64,000 bases of DNA from Trinickia violacea (lineage in GTDB: Bacteria; Pseudomonadota; Gammaproteobacteria; Burkholderiales; Burkholderiaceae): positions 496,001 through 560,000 of the forward strand of contig NZ_CP040077.1 in assembly GCF_005280735.1 (NCBI RefSeq), written 5' to 3'. Position 1 is the first letter of the stretch. Each line of letters begins with the position of its first letter. Position numbers and translations under genes: made by a program. The notes under the pieces were generated by a model, which had not been told where the DNA came from, did no database searches, and saw only the letters and a list, made by a program, of their open reading frames with translations. Positions 16,137-24,383 of this stretch are shown one piece after another.

Positions 16137-17381
16137 ATGAAAACAATCAAGCGAGCCCTCATGGGCGTGCTGGCGTGCAGCGGGTTGCTCAGCGCCCACG
16201 CCGCCTTGGCGGTCGGCGACAGTCCCGGCGGTCCGGCCGTCAACGAGATCAATCTCCAGCCGCCCGTGACGAAGATCGCTGAGGAGCTTTATCACCTCCA
16301 CACGTTCATGCTGATCCTCTGTACGGTGATCTTCGTGGGCGTGTTCGCCGTGATGTTCTATTCGATGTTTGCGCACCGCAAGTCGAAGGGCCACAAGGCC
16401 GCGAATTTCCACGAAAGCACCACCGTCGAAATCATCTGGACCATCGTGCCGTTCATCATCGTCGTCCTGATGGCGCTGCCGGCCACCAAGACCGTGGTCG
16501 CGATGAAAGATACCTCCAACGCCGATGTCACCATCAAGGTGACCGGCTATCAATGGAAGTGGGCCTACGACTACGTGAAGGGTCCGGGCGAAGGCATCAA
16601 CTTCTTCTCGACGCTCACGACGCCGCGCAGCGAAGTCGACGGCTCGACGCCGAAGACCGATACCTATCTGCAGGAAGTCGACAACCCGCTCGTGGTGCCG
16701 GTCAATCAGAAGATCCGCATCATCACCACCGCCAACGACGTCGTGCACTCCTGGTACGTGCCCGCGTTCGGCGTGAAGCAGGATGCGATTCCCGGCTTCG
16801 TGCGCGACACCTGGTTCAAGGCCGAGAAGGTCGGCACCTTCCGCGGCTTCTGCACGGAGCTGTGCGGCAAGGAGCACGCGTTCATGCCGGTCGTCGTCGA
16901 AGTGCTGTCGCAAGACGACTACGCCAAGTGGGTCGACGACCAGAAGAAGAAAATGGCCGCCGGCGCCGACGATCCGAACAAGACCTACACCCTCGCGGAA
17001 TTGATGGCTCGCGGCCAGCAGGTCTACACGTCGAACTGCGCGGTCTGCCACCAGCCGACCGGCAAGGGCGCGGGCGCGTTCCCGGCGCTCGACGGCAGCA
17101 AGATCGCCAACGGCCCGATCGCCAATCACGTGAGCATCGTGCTGCACGGCAAGAATGCGATGCCGTCGTGGGCGCCGACGCTGAACGACGTCGAAATCGC
17201 GTCGGTCATCACGTTCGAGCGCAACTCGTGGGGCAACCAAACGGGCGATATTCTCCAGCCGCGTCAGGTCGCCGACGCCCGCAACGGCAAGATGCCGGAA
17301 GGCGGCGATCACCTGACCGGCGCAACCGCGGCGAGCGGCGCAGAGGCGGCTTCCGTCCCGGCGCCGGCGTCCGGGGCCTGA
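16137..17381 (+). CDS. coxB: Cytochrome c oxidase subunit II with fused cytochrome c domain
   Basis: Electron-entry subunit of an aa3-type terminal oxidase. The 414-residue protein has a signal peptide, two transmembrane helices (about residues 60-130) and a periplasmic cupredoxin domain with the CuA ligands in VVHSWYVPAFGVK and CTELCGKEHAFMPV. It ends in a cytochrome c domain with the heme motif CAVCHQP and the axial methionine in NAMPSW. Subunit II with a fused heme c accepts electrons from soluble cytochrome c (caa3-like). AAGGA precedes the ATG at 16137; an in-frame ATG at 16113 is less likely. Confidence 0.95.
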   Translation: MKTIKRALMGVLACSGLLSAHAALAVGDSPGGPAVNEINLQPPVTKIAEELYHLHTFMLILCTVIFVGVFAVMFYSMFAHRKSKGHKAANFHESTTVEIIWTIVPFIIVVLMALPATKTVVAMKDTSNADVTIKVTGYQWKWAYDYVKGPGEGINFFSTLTTPRSEVDGSTPKTDTYLQEVDNPLVVPVNQKIRIITTANDVVHSWYVPAFGVKQDAIPGFVRDTWFKAEKVGTFRGFCTELCGKEHAFMPVVVEVLSQDDYAKWVDDQKKKMAAGADDPNKTYTLAELMARGQQVYTSNCAVCHQPTGKGAGAFPALDGSKIANGPIANHVSIVLHGKNAMPSWAPTLNDVEIASVITFERNSWGNQTGDILQPRQVADARNGKMPEGGDHLTGATAASGAEAASVPAPASGA

Positions 17382-17449
17382 TGTGCCGCTAAGTGTCGCT
17401 GTGTTCGTCACAGTCAAGAATGCTGCTGTATTCGCTTTAGGAGATTCTC

Positions 17450-19066
17450 ATGTCGTCTAGCATCGGACACGATGTAGCCGCGGGCCACCAACATGTGCAT
17501 GGCGATCATGCGCATGAGACGCCGCACGGCTGGCGCCGCTGGCTTTTCGCCACCAACCACAAGGACATCGGTACGCTGTACCTGATCTTCTCGTTCGTCA
17601 TGTTCCTGTCCGGGGGCGTGATGGCGCTGATGATCCGTGCCGAGCTGTTCGAGCCGGGCCTGCAGATCATGCGTCCCGAGTTCTTCAACCAGTTGACCAC
17701 CATGCACGGCCTCATCATGGTGTTCGGCGCGATCATGCCGGCTTTCGTCGGCTTCGCGAACTGGATGATTCCGCTGCAGATCGGCGCGTCCGATATGGCG
17801 TTCGCGCGGATGAACAACTTCAGCTTCTGGTTGCTGCCGGTTGCGGCCGTGTTGCTCGTCGGTTCGTTCTTCGCACCGGGCGGCGCGACCGCCGCGGGCT
17901 GGACGCTGTACGCGCCGCTGTCCACTCAAATGGGCCCGGGCATGGACTTCGCGATCTTCGCGGTCCACTTGATGGGCGCCTCGTCGATCATGGGCGGCAT
18001 CAACATCGTCGTGACGATCCTGAACCTGCGCGCTCCCGGCCTCACGCTGATGAAGATGCCGATGTTCGTGTGGACCTGGCTCATCACCGCGTACCTGCTG
18101 ATCGCCGTGATGCCGGTTCTGGCAGGCGCGATCACGATGGTGCTGTTCGACCGCCACTTCGGCACGTCGTTCTTCAACGCGGCAGGCGGCGGCGACCCGG
18201 TCATGTACCAGCACATCTTCTGGTTCTTCGGGCACCCCGAGGTGTACATCATGATCTTGCCGGCGTTCGGGATCGTGTCGCAGGTGATCCCGGCGTTCGC
18301 GCGCAAGCCGCTGTTCGGCTATAGCTCGATGGTGTACGCGACGGCGTCGATCGCGATCCTGTCGTTCATGGTCTGGGCGCACCACATGTTCGCGACCGGC
18401 ATGCCGGTGACGGGCCAGCTGTTCTTCATGTACGCGACGATGCTGATCGCGGTGCCGACGGGCGTGAAGGTGTTCAACTGGGTCGCCACGATGTGGCGCG
18501 GTTCGCTCTCCTTCGAAACGCCGATGCTGTTCGCGGTCGGCTTCCTGATCGTGTTCACGTTCGGCGGCCTCTCGGGCCTGATGCTGGCCATGGCGCCGCT
18601 CGACATCCAATACCACGGCACCTACTTCGTGGTGGCGCACTTCCACTACGTGCTGGTGGCGGGGTCGCTGTTCGCGCTGTTCTCGGGCTGGTACTACTGG
18701 TCGCCGAAGTGGACTGGCTGGATGTACAACGAGACGCGCGGCAAGATCCACTTCTGGGGTTCGATGATCTTCTTCAACCTCGCGTTCCTGCCGATGCACT
18801 TCGTGGGTCTCGCAGGCATGCCGCGTCGTTATGCCGACTACCCGGCACAGTTCACCGACTGGAACCAGGTCATCACGATCGGCGCGTTCGGCTTCGGTCT
18901 GAGCCAGGTCTACTTCCTGTTCGCGGTCGTGCTGCCGGCCTACCGTGGCGGCGGCGAGCACGAGAAGGCGGCCGACAAGCCGTGGGATGGCGCGACGGGC
19001 CTCGAGTGGACGGTGCCGAGCCCGGCTCCGTTCCACACGTTCGAACACCCGCCGACGGTTGAATAA
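17450..19066 (+). CDS. coxA: Cytochrome c oxidase subunit I
   Basis: Catalytic heme a / heme a3-CuB subunit, 538 residues, 12 transmembrane helices. Ligand motifs are LTTMHGLIMVF (heme a), FFGHPEVYIMILP (CuB and the cross-linked His-Tyr pair), WAHHMF (CuB) and VVAHFHYVL (heme a3 and heme a). The histidine-rich N-terminus (about 25 residues, HQHVHGDHAH) is extra to the conserved core. It follows coxB by 68 bases. Confidence 0.97.
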   Translation: MSSSIGHDVAAGHQHVHGDHAHETPHGWRRWLFATNHKDIGTLYLIFSFVMFLSGGVMALMIRAELFEPGLQIMRPEFFNQLTTMHGLIMVFGAIMPAFVGFANWMIPLQIGASDMAFARMNNFSFWLLPVAAVLLVGSFFAPGGATAAGWTLYAPLSTQMGPGMDFAIFAVHLMGASSIMGGINIVVTILNLRAPGLTLMKMPMFVWTWLITAYLLIAVMPVLAGAITMVLFDRHFGTSFFNAAGGGDPVMYQHIFWFFGHPEVYIMILPAFGIVSQVIPAFARKPLFGYSSMVYATASIAILSFMVWAHHMFATGMPVTGQLFFMYATMLIAVPTGVKVFNWVATMWRGSLSFETPMLFAVGFLIVFTFGGLSGLMLAMAPLDIQYHGTYFVVAHFHYVLVAGSLFALFSGWYYWSPKWTGWMYNETRGKIHFWGSMIFFNLAFLPMHFVGLAGMPRRYADYPAQFTDWNQVITIGAFGFGLSQVYFLFAVVLPAYRGGGEHEKAADKPWDGATGLEWTVPSPAPFHTFEHPPTVE

Positions 19067-19082
19067 AAGCTAGGCGAGTCGG

Positions 19083-19119
19083 GGAGCTCCGGTTCAGGCA
19101 GAAGCCGGACCGGGGCTCC
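19083..19119 (+). other. Intercistronic hairpin after coxA
   Basis: Eleven-base stem GGAGCTCCGGT/ACCGGGGCTCC with one U-G pair and a 15-base loop, 16 bases after the coxA stop. No T run follows, so it more likely stabilises the coxBA message or dampens read-through than terminates it. Confidence 0.5.
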
Positions 19120-19179
19120 GCGAAGCGGCAACCACCACGCCGCGACGCTTGTCGGCACAGCATCTCTAGAAAATTCGGA

Positions 19180-19314
19180 ATGACCCGGAATCCACAAGAA
19201 AGGCGTACTCCCGAGCAAATTCGGGCGAGCAGCGTGAGGCTCGGTTTGATCCTGCTGGCCATCGCAGCCGCTTTTTTTGTGGGTATCTTTATCAAGCAGT
19301 GTTATTTCGCCTGA
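19180..19314 (+). CDS. Cytochrome oxidase small assembly protein (44 aa)
   Basis: A 44-codon frame, ATG at 19180 and TGA at 19312, starting MTRNPQERRTPEQIR. It has a short charged N-terminus and one transmembrane helix (LGLILLAIAAAFFVGIFI), ending QCYFA. Short single-helix proteins of this form sit between coxA and ctaG in many Burkholderiaceae and are annotated as a small oxidase assembly protein. The call rests on position, shape and remembered family appearance. No strong ribosome-binding site is seen. Confidence 0.75.
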   Translation: MTRNPQERRTPEQIRASSVRLGLILLAIAAAFFVGIFIKQCYFA

Positions 19315-19367
19315 TCCTTTTGATCGGATCGGGGCTGAAGGCTCTGAAGGCTAGTTAAGGAAGTTCG

Positions 19368-19973
19368 ATGTCGACGCAACCACCGGCCAAGGCCGATCGT
19401 TCTTTTAACCGTTCGATGCGGTTGAAGCTCGTGGTCGTCGCATTTCTGATGTTTGGCTTCGGTTTCGCGTTGATCCCGATGTATCGCGCGATCTGTGAGG
19501 TGACCGGCATCAATAACCTGGTGCAGCGCGATGCGACGGCGCGCGACGCGAAGAATACGCAGGTGGACATGTCGCGCACGATCTCGATCGAGTTCGATGC
19601 GAACGCGCGCGGTCCGCTGGGTTTCAAGCCTGAGCAGTCGTATATCGACGTGCACCCGGGTGAAGTGACGACGGTGATGTACCAGGTGACGAACGAGCAG
19701 GGGCGCACGATCCACGCGCAGGCGATTCCGAGCTACGCGCCGATGCAGGCGACCGAGTACTTCAAGAAGATCGAATGTTTTTGCTTCACGCAGCAGACGC
19801 TCGCTGCGAACGAGACGAAGCGGATGCCGGTGGTGTTCGTCGTCGATCCGAAATTGCCGAAGGATGTGAAGACGATCACGCTGTCGTACACCTTCTTCGA
19901 GTTGAACACGCCTGCGCCGACGGCGCGCGGGACAGCGGGAGATGGAGCGAAAGCGCCAGCCAATCCCGCTTGA
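19368..19973 (+). CDS. ctaG: Cytochrome c oxidase copper assembly protein CtaG (Cox11 family)
   Basis: Inserts copper into the CuB site of subunit I. The 201-residue protein has one N-terminal transmembrane helix (LVVVAFLMFGFGFALIPMYR) and a periplasmic domain with the copper-binding motif KIECFCFTQQTL. IPSYAPMQATEYFKK and DVKTITLSYTFFEL also fit Cox11. It lies in the oxidase operon between the small assembly gene and DUF2970. Confidence 0.95.
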   Translation: MSTQPPAKADRSFNRSMRLKLVVVAFLMFGFGFALIPMYRAICEVTGINNLVQRDATARDAKNTQVDMSRTISIEFDANARGPLGFKPEQSYIDVHPGEVTTVMYQVTNEQGRTIHAQAIPSYAPMQATEYFKKIECFCFTQQTLAANETKRMPVVFVVDPKLPKDVKTITLSYTFFELNTPAPTARGTAGDGAKAPANPA

Positions 19974-19992
19974 GCAGCTTAGGGGAGGCGGT

Positions 19993-20199
19993 ATGGCCGA
20001 GGGCGGCAGCAAGGGCTCGTTCATCAAGACGATGAAAGCGGTGATGTGGTCGTTCTTCGGAGTACGCAAGCGGCGCGATCTGGAAGCGGACGCGACGCAG
20101 CTGAATCCGGTGCACGTCGTCATCGCGGCGCTCTTGGGCGCGGCGATCTTCATCGGTGTGCTGATTTTGGTCGTGCATGCGGTGGTAGGCAGTAAGTAG
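19993..20199 (+). CDS. DUF2970 small membrane protein (68 aa)
   Basis: A 68-residue protein with a basic N-terminal half (KTMKAVMWSFFGVRKRRDLE) and one C-terminal transmembrane helix (VVIAALLGAAIFIGVLILVV). It matches DUF2970, regularly found between ctaG and coxC in beta-proteobacteria. GGGGAGGCGGT before the ATG at 19993 decides the start over an upstream in-frame ATG at 19942 that overlaps ctaG. Function unknown; context suggests oxidase assembly or stability. Confidence 0.85.
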   Translation: MAEGGSKGSFIKTMKAVMWSFFGVRKRRDLEADATQLNPVHVVIAALLGAAIFIGVLILVVHAVVGSK

Positions 20200-20353
20200 C
20201 GCATTGAGAAGGGCGGCGCGGCGTGAAGCGCGGCCCTGGCATTAGAGAGAGCGGTGCGGTATCCCTCAAGGGGGTTTCCTGCGGGGCGTCGAAGCATCGC
20301 CGAAGATACAGCCGGGAAAACCGGAACAACTGGACTGAAGTGGAGAATCAAGA

Positions 20354-21211
20354 ATGAGCGGTCAAAACGAGAGCCCGTACTACTTCGTGCCGCATCCGTC
20401 GCGGCACCCGATTAGCGCGGCCGTGGGCCTTCTGGTCATGCTCGGATCGGTCGCGTTTTGGATCAACGAGGCATCGTGGGCGCCCTTCACGGCGCTCCTC
20501 GGCTTGTTGTGGCTTCTCTACACGCTCTGGCACTGGTTCGGCGACGCCATCGGCGAGTCCGAAGGCGGCATGTACGGCAAGCGCGTCGACGTGTCGTACC
20601 GCTGGAGCATGAGCTGGTTCATCTTCTCCGAAGTCATGTTCTTCGGCGCGTTCTTCGGTGCGCTGTTCTACGCGCGCGAAATCGCGATGCACCAGCTGGG
20701 CAGCCTCGACTACAAGCTGATTTGGCCGGATTTCTCCGCCGTGTGGCCGAACATCGGGCCCGCTGAGCTCGTCGGCCACTTCAAGTCGATGACGCCGTGG
20801 CCGGTGCCGACCTTGAACACGGCGTTTCTGCTGTCGTCGGGCGCGACGCTCACCGTGTCTCACCACGCGCTGCGCGACAATCACCGCAACAAGGCGATCG
20901 CCTGGCTTGCCGCCACGGTCGTGTTGGGTGTCTGCTTCCTCTTCATGCAGGGCTTCGAGTACTACCACGCGTACAACGAACTGAACCTGACGCTGGCGTC
21001 CGGTGTGTACGGTTCGACGTTCTTCCTGCTGACAGGCTTCCACGGCTTCCACGTGTTCCTCGGCGGCACGATGCTGACGGTGGTGCTGGTGCGCATGATT
21101 CGCGGCCACTTCACGGCGGAGCATCACTTTGCTTTCGAAGGCGCGGCTTGGTATTGGCACTTCGTCGACGTCGTGTGGCTTGGCCTCTACGTCGTCGTCT
21201 ACTGGCTGTAA
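20354..21211 (+). CDS. coxC: Cytochrome c oxidase subunit III
   Basis: Core membrane subunit of the aa3 oxidase, 285 residues and seven transmembrane helices. Conserved segments include YYFVPHPSRHPI, RWSMSWFIFSEVMFFGAFFG (shortened here to SEVMFFGAFFGALFYAR), LTGFHGFHVFLGG and WYWHFVDVVWLGLY at the C-terminus. GGAG precedes the start, and a terminator lies 93 bases after the stop, closing this block of the cluster. Confidence 0.96.
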   Translation: MSGQNESPYYFVPHPSRHPISAAVGLLVMLGSVAFWINEASWAPFTALLGLLWLLYTLWHWFGDAIGESEGGMYGKRVDVSYRWSMSWFIFSEVMFFGAFFGALFYAREIAMHQLGSLDYKLIWPDFSAVWPNIGPAELVGHFKSMTPWPVPTLNTAFLLSSGATLTVSHHALRDNHRNKAIAWLAATVVLGVCFLFMQGFEYYHAYNELNLTLASGVYGSTFFLLTGFHGFHVFLGGTMLTVVLVRMIRGHFTAEHHFAFEGAAWYWHFVDVVWLGLYVVVYWL

Positions 21212-21303
21212 TGGAGTCGAGCCTGCTGCCTTCGTGGTGGCGGGCCTCGGCGCATCCCGCTTGAGCGGCGGGGGCGCAATGGAAATGATGATGCAAGACC
21301 CGC

Positions 21304-21337
21304 ACGCCGCCCTCGACTACGTCCGGGCGGCGTTTTT
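21304..21337 (+). terminator. Terminator after coxC
   Basis: Nine-base perfect stem ACGCCGCCC/GGGCGGCGT with a 12-base loop and a five-base T run. Confidence 0.82.
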
Positions 21338-21426
21338 ACTTGCGGTGTGCGGTGGCTGTGGCGAATTGACGCATCGCGAAGGCGATGCCGTCTGATTTGA
21401 TGCGGGGCGGGCTGAAAGCGCGCCGC

Positions 21427-21639
21427 TCAGCGGCCGAGCGGCACCTGGGAATACTGAATCCAGCCCATCCAGTGCGCGAGCCACAGCAGAAGAAACAGTG
21501 AGATCGACAAGCCGACGCGGGTCGCGAGCGACCACACCATCCGCTTGGTTTTGCCTTGATCGTGCATCATGAAATACAGCGCCGAACCGAGGCTGGTGAT
21601 GATCAGGACGAAGGCGATGGCGACGAGAAAGTGAAACAT
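21427..21639 (-). CDS. Twin transmembrane protein (DUF2909-like, 70 aa)
   Basis: A 70-residue protein of two hydrophobic helices (FLVAIAFVLIITSLGSALYF and LSISLFLLLWLAHWMGW) joined by a short basic loop HDQGKTKRM. This matches the small twin-helix family found opposite SURF1 in beta-proteobacterial oxidase clusters. It is the only gene in the cluster read leftward, and diverges from SURF1 across 87 bases. The start is ATG at 21639; a longer in-frame extension inside SURF1 is spurious. Role unknown. Confidence 0.82.
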   Translation of the reverse strand: MFHFLVAIAFVLIITSLGSALYFMMHDQGKTKRMVWSLATRVGLSISLFLLLWLAHWMGWIQYSQVPLGR

Positions 21640-21726
21640 GGAACGTACTGAAACTTGGGAACAAGAAGGGATGAGCGACATTATCGCATCGCGCGTTCCC
21701 GGCCGTGCGATCGCGGGATCCGCGGT

Positions 21727-22488
21727 ATGAAGATTCGTCTCGTGCCCGCGCTGCTGATCCTGATCGTGATGGCGGTGACGATCCGGCTGGGCTTCTGGCA
21801 GCGCGATCGCGCCCACCAGAAGGAGGCGTTGGAAGCCAGCATCGCGCGGTTCGAGAATGCGCCGGCGCAGACTGTCACCGCCGCGCCGGTCGCGCTGAAG
21901 GCGATCGAGTTCCATCGCGTGCGCGCCACCGGACGGTTCGTGCCCGATTTGGCCGTGTATCTCGACAATCGCCCGTATAACGATCAGCCGGGTTTTTATG
22001 TCGTCATGCCCTTTAAACTGGCCGATGGCGGGTACGTGCTCGTCAACCGGGGCTGGCTGTCGCGCAATTTCAGCGATCGCACGACGATTGCGCGCTATGT
22101 GACGCCGCCCGGCGATGTCGAGATCGAAGGCATTGCGCGTGCCGATGCCTCGCGCGCCTTCGAATTGGGGCAGGGCGGCTCCGCACCGCATCAGAAGATT
22201 CGGCAGAACCTCGATGTCAAAGAGTACGCTGCCGAAACCGGCTTGCCGTTGCAGCCGTTCGTGATTCAGCAGACGAGCGACGACGGCGACAAGCTCGTGC
22301 GCGACTGGCCGGCGCCTGCGCTTGGTGTCGAGACGAACTACGGGTACATGCTCCAGTGGTGGGGCATGGCCGCGGCGGCGCTCGGGTTCGGGCTCTACGC
22401 TGCGCGGCGTGCAGCGAAGAAGGAACAAGCGGGGGGCGCCGAGGCTCCGTCGCAGGAAGGCCAGTCCGGCCGCACTCAGCCAAACTAG
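21727..22488 (+). CDS. SURF1-family cytochrome oxidase biogenesis protein
   Basis: SURF1/Shy1 proteins help deliver heme a to subunit I. The 253-residue protein has a transmembrane helix at each end (residues about 3-22 and 214-232) and the SURF1 motifs LGFWQRDRAHQKEAL, FHRVRATGRFVPDL, LVNRGWLSRNF and NYGYMLQWWGMAAAALG between them. The ATG at 21727 places the first helix immediately after the start. The C-terminal 25 residues are charged and probably disordered. Confidence 0.93.
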   Translation: MKIRLVPALLILIVMAVTIRLGFWQRDRAHQKEALEASIARFENAPAQTVTAAPVALKAIEFHRVRATGRFVPDLAVYLDNRPYNDQPGFYVVMPFKLADGGYVLVNRGWLSRNFSDRTTIARYVTPPGDVEIEGIARADASRAFELGQGGSAPHQKIRQNLDVKEYAAETGLPLQPFVIQQTSDDGDKLVRDWPAPALGVETNYGYMLQWWGMAAAALGFGLYAARRAAKKEQAGGAEAPSQEGQSGRTQPN

Positions 22489-22547
22489 ACGCATCCACGG
22501 CGGCGCGGCGCCTTGCTTCCGCGCGCTATTTGAAGAGGTCCAACGTT

Positions 22548-23219
22548 TTGTCGACGCAATCTCCCCGTTCGCCGCGCGCTCGGTCGAGCAACCGCCCCGC
22601 CGCCCAGAATGCCCCGGCGGCAAAGCCTGCCGGGCAAGGCTCGTGGCAGCGTGGCCGCTGGACGCTGCTGCTGCTCGCGCTGATTTGCGCGGCGCCGATC
22701 GTCGTTTCGTATCTGACGTACTACGTGATCAAGCCGGCTGGCGGCAAGACGAACTACGGCACGCTGGTCGAGCCGCAGCGGCCGATTCCCGACTCGCTCA
22801 TCGTCACCGACGAAAACGGCAAGCCGATCAAGTTCGATTCGCTGCGCGGCCGCTGGCTGATGATCTCCGTTGACGGCAGCGCTTGCGACAAAGGCTGCGC
22901 GACGAAGCTGTACTTCATGCGTCAGGTGCGCGCGACGCAAGGCGCCGAGCGCGAGCGCGTCGTGACGGTGTGGCTGCGCACCGACTCCGGCGCCGTGCCG
23001 GATGTCATCGCGCACGCGTATCCGGACACGAAGATGCTGGCCGCCGATCCGGCCGCCGTCGCCGCTTGGCTGCCCGCCGAGACCGGCACGCAGGACACCG
23101 ATCACATCTATTTGGTCGACCCGAACGGCAACCTGATGATGCGGTTCCCGAAGAATCCGGACCCGAGCAAGATCAAGGGTGATCTAACTAAGTTGCTGAA
23201 ATGGTCGAGCATCGGCTGA
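22548..23219 (+). CDS. SCO-like membrane-anchored thioredoxin-fold protein in the cox cluster
   Basis: A 223-residue protein starting at TTG, with GAAGAGG nine bases before it. It has a basic, disordered N-terminus, one transmembrane helix (residues about 38-60) and a periplasmic domain. FDSLRGRWLMISVDGSACDKGC gives a Cys113-x3-Cys117 pair where SCO proteins carry CPxxC, and His186 in DTDHIYLVDPNGNL sits where SCO has its copper histidine. This alignment was made by eye. Such proteins are often annotated only as cox-cluster membrane proteins. A copper or thiol role in oxidase assembly is inferred; the proline of the SCO motif is absent. Confidence 0.72.
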   Translation: MSTQSPRSPRARSSNRPAAQNAPAAKPAGQGSWQRGRWTLLLLALICAAPIVVSYLTYYVIKPAGGKTNYGTLVEPQRPIPDSLIVTDENGKPIKFDSLRGRWLMISVDGSACDKGCATKLYFMRQVRATQGAERERVVTVWLRTDSGAVPDVIAHAYPDTKMLAADPAAVAAWLPAETGTQDTDHIYLVDPNGNLMMRFPKNPDPSKIKGDLTKLLKWSSIG

Positions 23220-23268
23220 CCGGTGGTATGGTTCGCGTGCGCGATTTCCCGCGAAAAGAGATTTCGAG

Positions 23269-24378
23269 ATGTTCGTATTGCAAATCGGCCTGATCGGCTT
23301 GTGCATCGCGTTGTTGCCGCTCTCCTACGTGTGGGTCAAAGCGGACGACAACAAATTCCGCAAGCTCGTGTGGCTCACCACTTTTCTCACGCTCGACCTG
23401 GTGATGTTCGGCGGCTTCACGCGCTTGACGGATTCCGGGCTCGGCTGCCCGGACTGGCCGGGCTGCTACGGCACGTCGTCGCCGTTCATCGCGCACGCGC
23501 AGATCGCCGCCGCGCACGCCGCGCTGCCGACCGGCCCCGTCAGCATGTCGAAGGCGTGGATCGAGATGATTCACCGCTATTTCGCGACGGCCATCGGCGT
23601 GTTGATCATCGCGCAGACGCTGATCGCCTGGGTTGCGCGCATCAAGCGCCGTCCGCTGCATGTGTCGCCGTGGTGGCCGACCGCGCTGCTGCTCTTGATT
23701 TGCGTGCAGGGCGCGTTCGGCGCGTGGACCGTGACGATGAAGCTGCAGCCGATCATCGTGACGACGCACCTGTTGCTCGGCCTCGCGCTGCTCGGCGCGC
23801 TCGGCTGGCTGGCTGCGCGCCAGACACCGGTTCCCGCGTACGAGCCTGAAGCCGCGCGATACCGGACCGCAGCGATCGCGGGCTTGATCCTCTTGATCGC
23901 GCAAATCGCGCTCGGCGGCTGGGTCAGCACGAACTACGCGGTGCTCGCCTGCACGGACTTCCCGACCTGCAACGGCCAATGGATTCCGCCGATGGATTTC
24001 ACGCACGGCTTCCACCTGTGGCGTGCGCTCGGCATGACGAGCGACGGCGACGTCATCACGCAGGATGCGCTCGTCGCGATCCATTGGACGCACCGCACGT
24101 TTGCGATCGTCGTGGTCGCCTATCTGGCTTGGCTCGCGCTGAAATTGCGCCGCTTCGAGTCGCTGCGGCGGCCGGCGAACGCGGTGCTGCTGGTCGTCGC
24201 GATCCAATTCGTGACGGGCTTGTCGAACATCGTGCTGCAATGGCCGCTGCCGATCGCCGTCGCTCACAACGGAGGCGCCGCGATCCTGCTGCTGCTTGCC
24301 GTTATGCTAAACTTTCGAATCGCTTATAGCCGTCCCGGCCGCGCCACTGTTCCCGCGCGCGATGCCGCGCCAGCGTGA
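23269..24378 (+). CDS. ctaA: Heme A synthase (COX15/CtaA)
   Basis: Oxidises heme O to heme A in the inner membrane. The 369-residue product has about eight transmembrane helices in two related halves. Heme-ligand histidine regions are visible as EMIHRYFATAIGVLII and AIHWTHRTFAIVVVAYL, together with GGFTRLTDSGLGCPDWPGCYG and VTTHLLLGLALLG. It overlaps or abuts ctaB, which makes the heme O substrate, so both steps are produced together. Confidence 0.95.
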   Translation: MFVLQIGLIGLCIALLPLSYVWVKADDNKFRKLVWLTTFLTLDLVMFGGFTRLTDSGLGCPDWPGCYGTSSPFIAHAQIAAAHAALPTGPVSMSKAWIEMIHRYFATAIGVLIIAQTLIAWVARIKRRPLHVSPWWPTALLLLICVQGAFGAWTVTMKLQPIIVTTHLLLGLALLGALGWLAARQTPVPAYEPEAARYRTAAIAGLILLIAQIALGGWVSTNYAVLACTDFPTCNGQWIPPMDFTHGFHLWRALGMTSDGDVITQDALVAIHWTHRTFAIVVVAYLAWLALKLRRFESLRRPANAVLLVVAIQFVTGLSNIVLQWPLPIAVAHNGGAAILLLLAVMLNFRIAYSRPGRATVPARDAAPA

Positions 24379-24383
24379 CCCAC

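Noticed and set aside
15687..19048. Two long antisense frames (576 and 544 codons) over coxB and coxA
   Set aside because: Low-complexity His/Arg-rich translations opposite certain oxidase subunits.
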